Assembly: GCA_035235625.1 (NCBI GenBank)
Contig: CP141142.1
Span: forward strand, 14,042,995-14,106,994
Length of the DNA stretch: 64,000 bases
Source of the DNA: Saururus chinensis
Taxonomy: Eukaryota > Streptophyta > Magnoliopsida > Piperales > Saururaceae
Reading direction: 5' to 3'
Both the position numbers and the translations under genes were made by a program. The notes beneath the pieces were generated by a model. That model was given only the letters and a program-made list of their open reading frames with translations. It ran no database searches and was not told the DNA's origin. Of this stretch, positions 24,990 to 36,649 are shown one piece after another (position 1 is the stretch's first letter; each line of letters begins with the position of its first letter).

Positions 24990-25001
24990 GCTCCGATACC
25001 A
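24990..25001 (-). other. Primer binding site of body A, initiator tRNA-Met type
   Basis: Plus-strand GCTCCGATACCA matches the 3' end of initiator tRNA-Met (GCTCTGATACCA) at 11 of 12 bases. It sits 9 bp from the LTR border at 25011. Confidence 0.8.
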
Positions 25002-25010
25002 AAATCTTTA

Positions 25011-26408
25011 TATCACCCCCTAGCGCCCGCCCGAGTAGAGGCGAACCGGGTCCAAGGGCCGATCGAAACACACAAGGGCGACTAGATTGCATTGTGGAAG
25101 ACTTTAACCCCTTAATCAGGTATTTAACACAAACACAGAGTCACACACCTTTAGTCCTTCGAGCAAGAGTAATAAGGTAAAAGAAAAGAAGATAATAACT
25201 CTAAAGTAAATCCTCACAAACAACCCACAAGCATGATATCCTGAGCTGGCATGTGGCTCAAATAAGAAAATCTAAGACGAGTCTAAAAGTAGAAGATACA
25301 CACGAGTATAAAACATAACCATCCATACAAGGTGTTCTATAAGTATGATGGCATAAATCAGAATACAAAACAATGTTTGAAGGCATCAATGCCTACTCCT
25401 ATGCATATCTTGATTGTCCCTCATACAGTGAATCCTGATAATTTGCATGTCGTATCATGCAACCCGAAAACAAAACACAGAAAGTGGGGTGAATAAAACT
25501 CAGTAAGGTTTGAAATACGGTAACATTAATCATAAAACAACCACAACACAACAATATGGTAATTCCGATCAACATTTTACATAAGATCCTCATTTCTGAT
25601 TAATATCCTTACCTTACACCTAATTCCATAGGTAACTAACCTACATACAAGTATCTCATTCAAACCAATCATAGTATGCATAACCACATTATGGCATAAC
25701 TCATAGTGCATAATAAGTGATTCTCACACAATCACATTCACAATCATGCATATCAAGCCATTCTTTTTCATAGCATTGAACCTGCATAACACATGTACAC
25801 AAGATGCATTCACATAATGCATACTCAAAAGAATCTCAATTACATGATACTAAATAATGCATAATAAATCATATTTACATGTGTCACATAATCTCAATTT
25901 TCCCAATACAACCTGTGTAACATGGGCATAATATTATCTAATACACATGCATTATCAACAAATGGTAAATGTCTCCATCATGGAGAGAAAACAAACAAGC
26001 CACAAAGGCTATACATTGTTCAATTTTGACACAAAAAACATAAAGTGATCAGGGTAGTTAGCCTCTAAATCTGCTCGCCTTAGACAATCCTGGCAAAGGA
26101 ATGTCCGAATCTCTCACTAAGAATATAGAGCAAGTGTGTTAACCCTGGAACATCTTCTGCGGTGGAAAGAGCCTGAATTCCACACAAGAAACCTAGAATA
26201 TGTGGTAGCTGGTGTATGAAAGCATACCACTTTCGATTCTCAGGGTCTAGATAACTATCTCAAGAAATCTCAACTGTAAGACAAGTACACAACTCGTCTT
26301 CATTTAACTCAACTTAATTCAGACCAACAAATTTCCTATAAGCCAATGATTAATTAATCTGGCACGCAATTTTGCATCATTACATCTAATCGATCAAACA
26401 CGGGTAAT
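25011..26408 (-). repeat. Shared chromovirus LTR, first part
   Basis: Begins TATCACCCCC, a mutated form of the TGTCACACCC terminus seen at 41240, and runs to the Athila-like insertion. It continues at 34758 after the insertion and one copy of the GTAAT duplication. It serves as the 5' LTR of body A and, with its second part, the 3' LTR of body B. Joined length is about 3.25 kb. Confidence 0.9.
26404..26408. repeat. Target site duplication GTAAT, left
   Basis: Exact partner of 34753-34757. The uninterrupted LTR at 42726-42740 has CACGGGTAATAT at the same place, confirming the target. Confidence 0.95.
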
Positions 26409-27825
26409 TGATAAGTATGAAATATATATCTATTTTATATGCCTTTTTACCTTATTTGCTAGTATAGATTAGGTTAATTTAGAGTTAGTTATAGTTTATT
26501 TATATTAAGATAGATATTAGTATTTTAGTTTTATTATTAATAATTTTATAGTTATTAGTAGTTTAGATATGTATTTGAACAAAGTTGCGATTTTAATTAC
26601 TTTCTACATGTCTAAAGTATGATATTTTATGTTTTGTAAGTAAAGTACGCGTATCGAAATACTTGGACGATGTTTTGAATAGTTTAAAATATTCTTGATA
26701 TACTTTTAAAGTGATTTGGACAACTTTTCGGAGTTATAAACAAGTTAGAAATTAATATGGACATGAAGAAAAGCTTAATGAACAGAATATGGACTGTCCA
26801 GATTGCAGAAATAGTGTAGCCATTCGAACAGGCATCCAGGGCGTTAGAACGGGATAACATGATTTTGAAGAAAAACTCAGTATAAGCATTTAAACCGGCA
26901 TGCAGGGCGTTCAAACGACATAACGCGCAATTTCCTAGTTTTACCCAAATTTCAATCCTTTTCATATTGGACTTCTTCCTACGGAACTTATGCATATAAA
27001 AAGACATAATTGGCTAGAAACCAGAGGATTCCAGTAGATTTTATGAAGAAACAAAGGAAGAAGAAGATGGAAGAGAACTCAAAGCTTTCAATGGAGATTT
27101 AAGTGCTTTCTTCTACAATGGAAGGCTAGACTTTTCTTTTACTTAGGAGTTGATGAAGCTATAGATAAGTTTCAGTTTCTTTTCTTTTTAATTTAGAACT
27201 CAGTTGTGAATGTTGACAATTGTATGATAAGAATTTTCTTTTTAATGGAAGAGCTTTTCATGTTTATTCAAGTTTATGTTGATTTATTGTCTTGTAGATG
27301 ATAGATTGATGTGGTTTTGATATTTTCATCGATTCTAATTTCTGTGATTTAGATGAGTTGGTCATACAATAGTTTTAATGTTCAGATAATTAATGACGTA
27401 GATGAGTTATACTAAGATTAGACAGGTCATGCGTATAGCTAGTTTAGTGTAGATGATTTGTGCTATTGTCGAAGATAGTTTATGCCATGGAATTTTATTA
27501 ATGGTTCTTTTTGAAGTAATTCTAGCTTGTAGTTGAGAATACTTGTTCATATTCACACTAGATTTAGATTAAGAGTTAAAAAATTGTTATGGTTCTATAG
27601 TGGATTCAATTTCCTAACTAAATTCCATCATATTAATCTCTTACTTTTAATATAGTTGATTCCTTTCTTTTGCTTAATTTAAGTTTTTCTTTCTAGTTTT
27701 TAATCAGCAAATTCCTCTTTAGATTTAGTAAGAATTCATCCATCCCTGATGTTCGACAACCCTTAAATACTTACCCTAGTACAATTACCTTATACACTTG
27801 CAAATGGTTTAATTATAAATGATCA
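26409..27825 (+). repeat. 5' LTR of pol-less Athila-like element
   Basis: Starts TGATAAGTATGAAATATA, ends ATGATCA, 1417 bp. Matches 33320-34752 along its full length with scattered substitutions and small indels. TATA box at 26994-27003. Confidence 0.97.
26994..27003 (+). promoter_or_regulatory. Putative LTR TATA box
   Basis: CATATAAAAAG-type sequence, present at the same place in the 3' LTR (33917-33926). It is the best TATA candidate upstream of gag. Confidence 0.5.
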
Positions 27826-27831
27826 AGTTTT

Positions 27832-27849
27832 TGGCGCCGTTGCCGGGGA
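27832..27849 (+). other. Primer binding site, tRNA-Asp
   Basis: TGGCGCCGTTGCCGGGGA begins 6 bp after the LTR. Its first 17 bases are the exact complement of the plant tRNA-Asp(GTC) 3' end, as used by Athila-type elements. Confidence 0.95.
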
Positions 27850-28146
27850 TGGTGTTGATTTGTTACTAAATTAGTATTAGGGTAATTCTATCTAATTTAG
27901 ATTCAATTTACTTTAGGTTTTAGGTGAATTCTTAGTTTCTTACCATTTTTTTTAATTTGATTTTGTAGGCTGAGTTGAAGATCGTGCTCTCTACACTTGT
28001 GGCCACAAGTGGACATCAACAAGCATAGTGCTTCTCTTCGGTTTGCAAGACCATTTTCTCTCTTTATTTTTAGTTCTTTTCTTGGTTAGTTTTTGCTTAT
28101 TCTTCCCCTTTTTACCCTTAAAAATTGTGTGGTGTGTTTGTGGTGT

Positions 28147-28401
28147 ATGCGTGGTCGTCGCTCCTTAGTCCCCAGATTAGTACCATTTGACCCTGAGCCT
28201 GAGCGGACATTTAGGAAAGCTGAGTTACCCTCGACCTACATCCCTACACCCCCAAACTCTCCCACCAATTTTTCCTCCCACACTACTTATAGCCCCATAA
28301 TGGCTGAACATCAGTTAGTAAATGCATCACTTAAAGCTCTAAGGGAGTATTACACTCCCAATGAGTACACCTCTCCTTCATGCATTAGGTTGCCAGTGGT
28401 C
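28147..28401 (+). pseudogene. gag N-terminal part, before the insertion
   Basis: The probable start is ATG at 28147 (MRGRRSLVPRLV). The reading frame is also open from an upstream ATG at 28093. It runs through PLVNASLKALREYYTP-like sequence to IRLPVV and is cut at 28401 by the GC-rich insertion. Codons on the other side of the insertion continue the same protein (AAQNYEIKP) when the insert and one copy of GGTC are ignored, proving that gag was intact before the insertion. Confidence 0.85.
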
Positions 28402-29268
28402 TGTCACGGCCCTAGCCATCCGTAGGTGCCGTGCGGCGCTCGCAAGGCCAAATAGCCAAGCGAGTAAGCCTTTCTTCGTCAAGGTCATGGCCTTGTGCCA
28501 TTCGACCAAGCGTCCAACCCGCGAAGCCAAGCAGCGAACCCGTCCCAAGCCGGACGTGCGAACGTGCCGGACCATCTCCCAAGCGAGCTGGCCGGAGAGG
28601 GACACTTCCTTGCGACGCACGGATCCAATTTAGGCAACTCGGTCATCCGAACAATCCGTCTCAGCCATGTGCATGCAAGGGTCTTTGTTACCAACGCGGC
28701 CATAAGGCCGGACGGCCGCCCGACGAGTCGGAGAGCCCCATCCCACCAGCGGATGGGCTCCTGGCATGATAGCTAGCAAGGCAACATGTTTCGTTGCCAT
28801 CCGGATCAGCCTGTTGCAAGGCTAGGCATCATACCAACAGCTTGTCCATGAAGCTCACCATGTCCCTCCCTATATAGCATAAGAGATTTATGGTGTTTTT
28901 CCGGAGTGGCAGCCAAAGTGGCCGTACGGGCATGGTATTTCCGAATTGCGCGAAACTACCCGAGAACACTCCCAAAGACCCTCAAACACTATATAGGTAG
29001 GTGGGGACATCTTTAGAATCCAAAACGGTGCTAGTTGGCTATGTGTCCCAACATAGCCAACTATGTGTGCGCATCGTTGCGGCATTTCTGCGCAACGTTG
29101 CGCACACATGTTGCGCAACGTTGCGGGCCTTCCCCGCAACGCCTGCACACATGATATGCAACACTAAGGGCAGTTCCCAAAATGAATGCACACCTCATAT
29201 ACAACACATTCCCACGTGTGTGCGCCCCAGCACGTGTCACGGGTAGTCCGCTCCGCTACCCCGTGACA
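28402..29268. mobile_element. 867-bp GC-rich insertion in gag (solo LTR or TRIM-like, class uncertain)
   Basis: Termini are TGTCACGG and CCGTGACA, perfect 8-bp inverted repeats with the TG...CA form of LTRs, flanked by a 4-bp duplication GGTC (28398-28401 and 29269-29272). The insert is clearly richer in G+C than the element around it. A CCCTATATAG TATA-like box is near 28868, with two palindromes at 29089-29104 and 29111-29125 and a terminal hairpin at 29235-29268. Many overlapping open frames on both strands reflect GC content; none resembles a known protein. A solo LTR is the simplest reading, but 4 bp rather than 5 bp of duplication leaves a TIR element possible. Confidence 0.75.
29235..29268. 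repeat. Terminal hairpin of the GC-rich insertion
   Basis: Arms TGTCACGGGTAG (29235-29246) and CTACCCCGTGACA (29256-29268) pair with a single bulge around a 9-base loop. The left arm repeats the left terminus TGTCACGG of the insertion. Confidence 0.8.
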
Positions 29269-30513
29269 GGTCGCTGCTCAAAATTATGAAATTAAGCCCA
29301 ATGTCATTCAAATGCTTCCATCCTTTTATGGGCTTAATAATAAAAACCCGTATAGGAACCTAGATGACTTCTTAGAACTATGCACAACTTTTAAGCTCTC
29401 AAATTTAACCGATGAAGCTGTTAAACTTCGCCTTTTTCCTTTCACATTGAAAAATAAGGCTAAGGAATGGCTTCACTCATTAGAGCCAAACATTATCACA
29501 ACATGGGCCCAAATGCAACAAGAGTTCCTTAAAAAGTACTTCCCCATAGGTAAGACCAACCAAATGAGAAAGACCATAACCACTTTTACCCAACTTCCCA
29601 CTGAACAGTTCCATGAGAGTTGGGATAGACTTAAGGACCTTCTTAGGAGGTGTCCTCATCATGCTGTCCCTAAGTGGCAATTAGTGCAACGTTTTTATGA
29701 GGGTCTTACTGAACAAAACCATCATCTTGTTGATGCAAGTTGTGGGGGTACCTTTTTTCTAAAAAATAAAAATGAGGCATGGAAACTTTTTGAGGACTTG
29801 AGTGAAAATTCTCTTCAACATGCTGCGTTGAATAAAAATGAGAGTGGATTATCTACCTTGAACAATGCCCCTTCTAGGGGTGGCTTGTATGAAGTCAAAA
29901 ACCCATTAGACCACTCCTCCAAAGTTGATACTTTGAGTAGGAAGCTAGACCTCCTTATGACTTCAACCCATCAGCCCACTCCCTTCACTCAAGATGCAAG
30001 CACAATATGCCTTAGCCCAGCCCATACTATCATTGAGTGCCCCTCTGCCTCTCAATTTCTTGAGCTTGTCCAAGACCATGTGAATGCCACCCAATCCTTC
30101 CCTAGGGCTGAGAACAATCCATTTTCAAATACATATAACCCTGGGTGCAGGAATCATCCTAACTTTTCTTGGTAGACACAAAACCAAGGGGTTATGGGTA
30201 ACCAACCCCCTAGGCAACCATTCCAAGTCCCACTAGCCCACCAACCTCAAGTTCAACCTCCATATGTCCAACCCAATAGGAGTCCAAGTTTTGAAGAACA
30301 AGTCTTGAGTGCCTTGCAAGGTCTTCAATCTCAATCTCAACTCCTCCACTCTCACACACAATCTATAGCGAAGCTAGAAGCCCAAATTGGATAACTAGCT
30401 AATGTTATTAACGAGAGAGAGATGGGGACGCTGCCAAGTCAACCCCTACCAAACCCTAAAGGTCAATTTCAAGTAGAGGAAGCTCCTCCCTCTAATGAAC
30501 AAGTTATTCCATA
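29269..30513 (+). pseudogene. gag central and C-terminal part, after the insertion
   Basis: An open stretch from 29312 to 30175 (287 codons) gives the Retrotrans_gag core: MLPSFYGLNNKNPYRNLDDF, then LRLFPFTLKNKAKEWLHSL, QEFLKKYFPIGKTNQMRK and the WDRLKDLLRRCPHH region. An expected zinc-knuckle position near 30000-30060 retains only traces (TICLSPAHTIIECPSASQF), so Cys ligands are lost. A stop at 30173-30175 and another near 30393 interrupt the Pro/Gln-rich tail. The tail continues to a frameshift near 30510. Confidence 0.9.
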
Positions 30514-31563
30514 ATGACCTTGAGGACTGGGAGGATTGTTGACAAGAGTATTGGGGGGACACCAGTGACAGATGATAGGAGTGAGGAGTTAGAGAGGGCA
30601 GCCCCTAATGTACCTCAAGTAGAAGTTAGTGCACCACATGAGAAGAAGTTTGTATCTCCTTCCTCAGAGCCACAGTCTAAGACCACTTCCGAGGGATCTT
30701 ATATCCTTATGACACCTTTTCCTCAGTGTCTTGACATGGCCCCACTATTTAGAAAGAGCACAGCTAGGACTGATGAGATTCTTGAGACTTTCAAATAAGT
30801 CAAAATTAATCTCCCCCTCTTAGAAGCCATTAAGCAAGTCCCTGCTTATGCTAAGTTCCTCAAAGACCTATGCACTTAAAAGTGTAAATCCAAGACCCAT
30901 GTGTCTAAGAAGGTCTTTCTCACTGAACAAGTTAGCTCTCTTTTGAAGTTTGACACCCCACCTAAGTATAAGGACCCTGGAGTACCCACTATTTCTTGTG
31001 TCATAGGTGATCAGTCCATCCATAGAGTCCTCCTTGACCTTGGTGCGAATGTCAATCTACTCCCTTACTCGGTGTATGAGAAATTAGGGTTAGGTGAATT
31101 GCAGCCTACATTAGTTACCTTGCAGCTAGCCGACCATTATGTGCATAAGCCTCGAGGAGTCATTGAGGATGTCTTAGTGAAGGTTGACCGGTTTGTTTTC
31201 CCTGTTGATTTTATTGTCTTAGATATGGAAACCGGCGCCAACCCCATATATCAGATTCCTATCATTCTAGGTCGTCCTTTTATTGCCACAGCTAATGCAT
31301 GCATAAATTGTAGGACGGGGGTAATGGAGATGACTTTTGGGAACATGAAAGTGCAACTAAATATTTATGATGTGTCTAACCATTTACCTGCAACTTCTAA
31401 TGCTGAATATTTTATGGTGGATAATTTTAGATTTGATGCTTATGATAGAGGTCCATCTTTTGTAGCATCAGCCCATAATCAAGTCATGCCTTCTAATTTT
31501 TTTGCATCATCTTTTTTTAGACTTAAGAGAAGAGCCAATGCTAATATTTACCAGCCGCCCTGA
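30514..31563 (+). pseudogene. Aspartic protease region with premature stops
   Basis: 30514-30798 (MTLRTGRIVDKS...) is the segment linking gag to protease. After stops at about 30796 and 30880, a 220-codon open frame 30901-31563 holds the whole protease domain: PKYKDPGVPTISCVIGD, the active-site region LLDLGANVNLLPYSVYEKLG, RGVIEDVLVKVDRFVFPVDF and IILGRPFIATANACI. Leu in place of Thr in D-L-G is the Athila-type form. It ends in a natural-looking TGA at 31561. RT does not follow. The AGCGCTTCTTGGGAGGCAAC block comes within 60 bp instead. Confidence 0.9.
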
Positions 31564-33307
31564 TATATTTGAAAATGTTGACAATGTCTACCTAAAGACA
31601 ATAAATTTAGCGCTTCTTGGGAGGCAACCCATGTTTTTGATATATTTCTTTTCCTTCCTTTTTGTTTATTTTCTTTGCTTCATTTAGGCTTTATTTACTT
31701 ATTTTCTCAATTTTTTTTATAGTTTTTCTTCTTTTATGGGATATAATACTTTAGGTTTGGGGAAATGTTCATCACTTATATTTATTTCTTTTCTCAATCC
31801 TATGTACTTTATTTTCAGATTAGTGGAATAGTTATACTTTCAGGTGACATCTTTCTCTCTCTTACTTATTCTTGTCATTGTAGTATATATTTTCTTTAAC
31901 ATTGACAACAATGTTCAGTTTAGGTTTGGGGGTGTAGAAAGATATTTTTATTTATTATTTTTATTTTAGGATGTTTTAGAGTATTTTCTTTTCTTTTAAG
32001 TGGGTTTTATGGTTTATTCTCTTTTAAAAGTATATGTCTGTTTTTAAAGAGATCAATTTCATGAAGAAAGTTCAAGTAATGAATTAAGTGATGAAAATGA
32101 TTAAGTGAGTAATTTTTATTTTATTTTCTTTACCTTGGATAATTGTGCTTATACTTTGAAATCACATTTCATACACTTGAAACTTGAAGGAAAATAATTT
32201 TATGATTTATTACTTATAATCTTAGTGGGATATCTTTAACTAAGCATATATTTTTGAAAACTTGGCAATTGAGTAATTTTTAATATTTTATGATAGATCT
32301 TTATGCTTAGCTTTTATTTGAAAAAAAATATGAGATAAGTGTGTATAGAAAAAAAAGAATGAAAAAAAATTATGAAAAAAAAGTTAAAAAAATTTGAAAA
32401 AAATAAATTGATTGAAAAAATTGATGAAAAAAAATATATAAAGGTTTGTTTCTCTTTTTACTGAGTAACCGGACCTTGTGCCTATGCAAGTATAAGGGAT
32501 CGCATCAAAAGGTGAAAAGTTGAGATAATTCTTCTATGACTTGCTTGGTTCTATAGCCTTTATAGTTCGAGTTATTAAGCCTAAGGGGTGTTTCAACACC
32601 TAGTGCCTTGAGCCAACTGGATTAGGGATACTGGCCTAAAGCTTATTACATGGACTATTTAGAAAGCTTAATAGAACTAAGTATTGCACAAGTCATATTT
32701 TAAGGTATATTATGCTCTTATTCCCTGAATTTAATTGAATTTGAGGGCTATTTCATGAGGGTTAATTATGAGGTGTTAAAGATGAAAAATTATCATTGTT
32801 ATATTTTTGAGTTAGTGAACTTTAATGAGCTTGGTTAATGGGTCACATAAGATATGCTTGTTAATAAAGAATGAAATTGTATGACTACAAAGTTTCTACA
32901 CTTTATGTTTTTAAAATGTATATATGTAGTTGCACAATTATTTTTAAGATGGGGTTATAAAATGGATTATTCCTTACTTGAAAGTGATCATATCTTAATC
33001 GTTTACTTGTTTCAAGTATTTGTGGTTGGTTCTTTTTAAAAATAGTTATGATTTTTTAAGAGAAGATTATTTTTTGAATTTTTATTTTCTTGTTTGTATT
33101 TTTTCTTAGGTTTAGATGTTTGTGGGTATCATTACTGCAAACCCTCACGAGACACAACTCGTCCAACTAGGGACACCTAGGGGTTTAAAGGCTTGTTGCA
33201 TACGCTAAATGCAATCGTGATTCCCTACGAAAGTGTCATTTATTTATTTTTCTGGATTTGTTGTTTTATTTTATTTTTGTTTTGCTTGAGGACTAGCAAA
33301 ATATAAG
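31564..33307 (+). other. Noncoding 3' region of the pol-less element
   Basis: Contains the GCGCTTCTTGGGAGGCAACC block (31610-31630) and the ACAACAATGTTCAGTTTAGG plus TTTGGGGG signal (31908-31937). It then becomes AT-rich with A-runs near 32330-32420, and ends in a stretch near 32560-32640 whose reverse complement resembles 400-480. No coding capacity beyond short chance frames. Confidence 0.7.
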
Positions 33308-33319
33308 TTTGGGGGTATT
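33308..33319 (+). other. Polypurine tract
   Basis: GTTTGGGGGTAT immediately before the 3' LTR at 33320. This is the plus-strand primer site form seen in Athila/Tat elements. Confidence 0.8.
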
Positions 33320-34752
33320 TGATAAGTATGAAATATATATCTATTTTATATGCCTTTTTACCTTATTTGCTAGTATAGATTAGGTTAATTTAGAGTTAGT
33401 TATGGTTTATTTAGATTAAGATATATATTAGTATTTTAGTTTTATTATTAATAATTTTGTAGTTATTAGTAGTTTAGATATGTATTTGAACAAAGTTGAG
33501 ATTTTAATTACTTTCTATATGTCTAAAGTATGATATTTTATGTTTTGTAGGTAAAGTATGCGTATCGAGGTACTTGAACGATGTTTTGAATAGTTCAAAA
33601 TAGTCTTGATATGCTTTAAAGTAATTTGGACAACTTTTCAAAGTAATAAACAAGTTAGAAATTAATATGGACATGAAGAAAAACATAATGAACAGAATAT
33701 GGATTGTCCAAGAAAACTATCCAGATTGCAAAAACAGTGTAGCCGTTCGAACGGGCATCCAGGGTGTTAGAACAAGATAACATGATTTTGAAGAAAAACT
33801 CAATATAAGCGTTCGAACGGGCATGCAAGGAGTTCGAACGGCATAATGTGCAGTTTCCTAGTTTTACCCAAATTTCAATCCTATTCATATTGGACTTCTT
33901 CCTACGGAACTTATGCATATAAAAAGACATATTTTGCTTGAAACTAGGGGATTCCAGTAAATTTTATGAAGAGAAAAAGGAAGAAGAAGATGGAAGAGAA
34001 CTCAAAGCTTTTAATGGAAATTTAAGTGCTTTCTTCTACAATGGAAGGCTAGACTTTTCTTTTACTTAGGAGTTGATAAAGCTATAGATAAGTTTCAGTT
34101 TCTTTTTTTTTTTAATTTAGATCTCAGTTGTGAATGATGATAATTGTATGATAAGAATTTTTTTTTTAATGGAAGAGCTTTTCATGTTTATTCAAGTCTA
34201 TGTTGATTTATTGTCTTGTAGATGATAGAATGATGTGGTTTTGATATTTTCATCGATTCTAATTTCTGTGATTTAGATGAGATGGTCATACAGTAGTTTT
34301 AATGTTCAGATAATTAATGACTTGGATGAGTTATAATAAAATTAGACGGGTCATGCCTATATCTAGTTTAGTGTAGATGATTCATGCTATTGTCGAAGAT
34401 AGTTCATGCCATGGAATTTAATTAATGATTCTTTCTGAAGTAATTTTAGCTTGTAGCTAAGAATACTTGTTCATATTCACACTAGATTTAGATTAAGAGT
34501 TAAGAAATTGTTATGGTTCTATATTGGATTTAATTTCCTAACTAAATTCCATCAGATTAATCTCTTACTTTTAATATAGTTGATTCCTTTCTTTTGCTTA
34601 ATTTAAGTTTAAGTTCTTTCTAGTTTTTAATCATCAAATTCATTTTTAGATTTAGTAATAATTCATCCATCCCTGATGTTGGACAACCCTTAAATATTTA
34701 TCCTAGTACAATTACCTTGTACACTTGCAAATGGTTTAATTATAAACGATCA
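33320..34752 (+). repeat. 3' LTR of pol-less Athila-like element
   Basis: 1433 bp, TG...CA, matching the 5' LTR with scattered differences. A notable indel lies near 33703-33718, where this copy has extra bases. Confidence 0.97.
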
Positions 34753-34757
34753 GTAAT
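34753..34757. repeat. Target site duplication GTAAT, right
   Basis: Exact copy of 26404-26408. Confidence 0.95.
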
Positions 34758-36613
34758 CTAAATAAAGTCTCGGTCGGATATCCGTTTCATGATGCATGCA
34801 ACATGGTACATATGTGGGTAAGGCATACATGAACCTAATTCATGATAAGTACTCTCATCAGTCCCTCATGTATCATTTATAATCATAATACTAAATATCA
34901 TCATAATCATCCCCCACATGTGTGTGTACATGGTAGAAACATTTAACTCTAAGCCTATGAACATGCCTTTTATTAACTCATTATCATACCACACATGCAC
35001 ATTAGTTTTTAATCATGGTTGTAATTGAAATCATGGGTGAAAGCCATTGAAAACCATATATTAAAGTCAAGTGTATCATCATGCTAAACCTATGGAAGCA
35101 TATTCACACTACACTTGAATCTAGATGTATCATCATTAATCACACATAATTTGATCACATTAGATGAAGACATATTAGTTCATTCTCATGCTATAATCTT
35201 GTTGGAATATAACTAAAACATAAGGAATTTTACAATTATAGAATCAAGATAGCAATTCTAACATGTGTAGCCAACATTTAATTTCACATTTTACTCTAAT
35301 ATTCTTCATAATTTCCAACATTAATAATATACCCTTCCAGTAGCTCAATATAGCCCAATCTACTCAACATGAATATAGGAAATAATATTGAAGAATAAAA
35401 ATATTAAAATAAGAAAAAGGAACAAAAGTGGCCAAACTACAGTACTGTAGTTCCATCAGCCTGCAATGTCGTTTGGCCGTTCGATTGGCCTACAAGGCCG
35501 TTCAATTGGCATACCATTAGATTCTCGTTCGTCTTCTCCATTTCGAATTCAAAACGAAAATTTCACATACACTTCATAAAACATCAAATCTCAACCCCAA
35601 ACTTCATGATAATCAACTATATACTTAGTACATCAAATCTAACCATTACCAAGCATAAACCCCAAGAAATTTCATTAAAAATCAAACATTTCTTAAATCA
35701 CCATTAAAGCTCATAATCATGAAACCCATTTAAAAACCACATCAATTCTTAAATCCGAATCACAACAATGTTTGTGACTAAAACCCTTACCTTCCAACAA
35801 GTTTTTGATTTGAAATAGCTCCTTAAACTTCTTCAAAACCTACCCAAAAATATGATTTTTATTAATACTTCTCGAATCCGATTTTAAAACACCTAAAACC
35901 TTCAAATACAAATAGATCTAGGGTTCAAAAGACCTAAAAATGAAATTCTAAACATTAGGTTTTGAAATAGAAACCCAAATTAGTAGTTTTTGAGTGAAAA
36001 TCGAGATTGATTTAAAGGAAAGGAAGATATTTGAAAGATTTAGGCAAAACCCTAATAGATTAATGAAGTATTTTGTAAAAGCTTACATTAATCTCCTTTC
36101 TCCTTTAGAAAAATAGGGATTAGGCTCTAATGTTCCAAGTCCCAACCCTTTCCCAATTGGGAAAGTGGTCGAGCCTTTCTTTTTATAGTAAAGGGGTGGG
36201 GTAGTCCTAATTAACTATTGGGGTATAAATATGGTTTTATACTAAAAATAGTAAAACTTGCTTATTTGAAGCCTAATTGAATACCTAAAAATTCTGAAAT
36301 AATTAACTAGGGTCTTAGGTTGATGTTAGGGTCACTTAGGGCTAAAAATACCAATTTCACCCTTGGGGCCCAGAGAGTGTTCCACCAACCCTAATTTTTG
36401 GGAAAAATAGTCAAAATTCTAAAAACTCTAGAAAAATTTCAAATGACTTAAATTAAATTATAAACTTAAAATGTGAAGAAATTTTTTTTATTAAAACCAT
36501 TGTTAGCCACTTAAATTTTGAAAATAATCAACACCGATCAGAATTTAGCATTAAACCATGAAATAACAATCAAATGGAATAAAATAAACTGGTTTAAGTT
36601 AAGGGATCTTACA
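34758..36613 (-). repeat. Shared chromovirus LTR, second part
   Basis: Continues the LTR from 26408 and ends GGGATCTTACA at 36613, so the sense LTR starts TGTAAGATCC. It aligns with 42735-44109 plus 46857-47082. It contains a minus-strand TATA box at 36179-36188. Confidence 0.9.
36179..36188 (-). promoter_or_regulatory. Putative LTR TATA box
   Basis: CTATAAAAAG on the minus strand. The same box, CTATAAAAGG, occurs at the corresponding site of the third LTR (43899-43908). Confidence 0.55.
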
Positions 36614-36627
36614 TCCTTCCCCTCTTA
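36614..36627 (-). other. Polypurine tract of body B
   Basis: Minus-strand TAAGAGGGGAAGGA directly abuts the sense start of the 3' LTR. Confidence 0.85.
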
Positions 36628-36649
36628 GGAATTTTGGTCCTCCAAAATT

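Larger units (their letters stand above)
26409..34752 (+). mobile_element. Complete-ended, pol-less Athila/Tat-like LTR retrotransposon
   Basis: LTRs at 26409-27825 and 33320-34752, a tRNA-Asp PBS, gag, protease and a polypurine tract are all present and in order. The 5-bp target duplication GTAAT is exact (26404-26408 and 34753-34757). The interior has no RT, RNase H or integrase, so any past movement relied on another element's pol. It lies inside the chromovirus LTR, whose sequence reads continuously once the element is removed. Its gag contains a later 867-bp insertion. Several stops in gag/pro show that this copy is now inactive. Confidence 0.95.

Noticed and set aside
28361..29246. Several overlapping frames in the GC-rich insertion
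   Set aside because: They cross the insertion borders or overlap each other on both strands, and none resembles a known family.
28402..29268. Helitron, because of the hairpin near the right end
   Set aside because: Ends are not TC...CTRR, the target is not A/T, and there is a target duplication with inverted terminal repeats.
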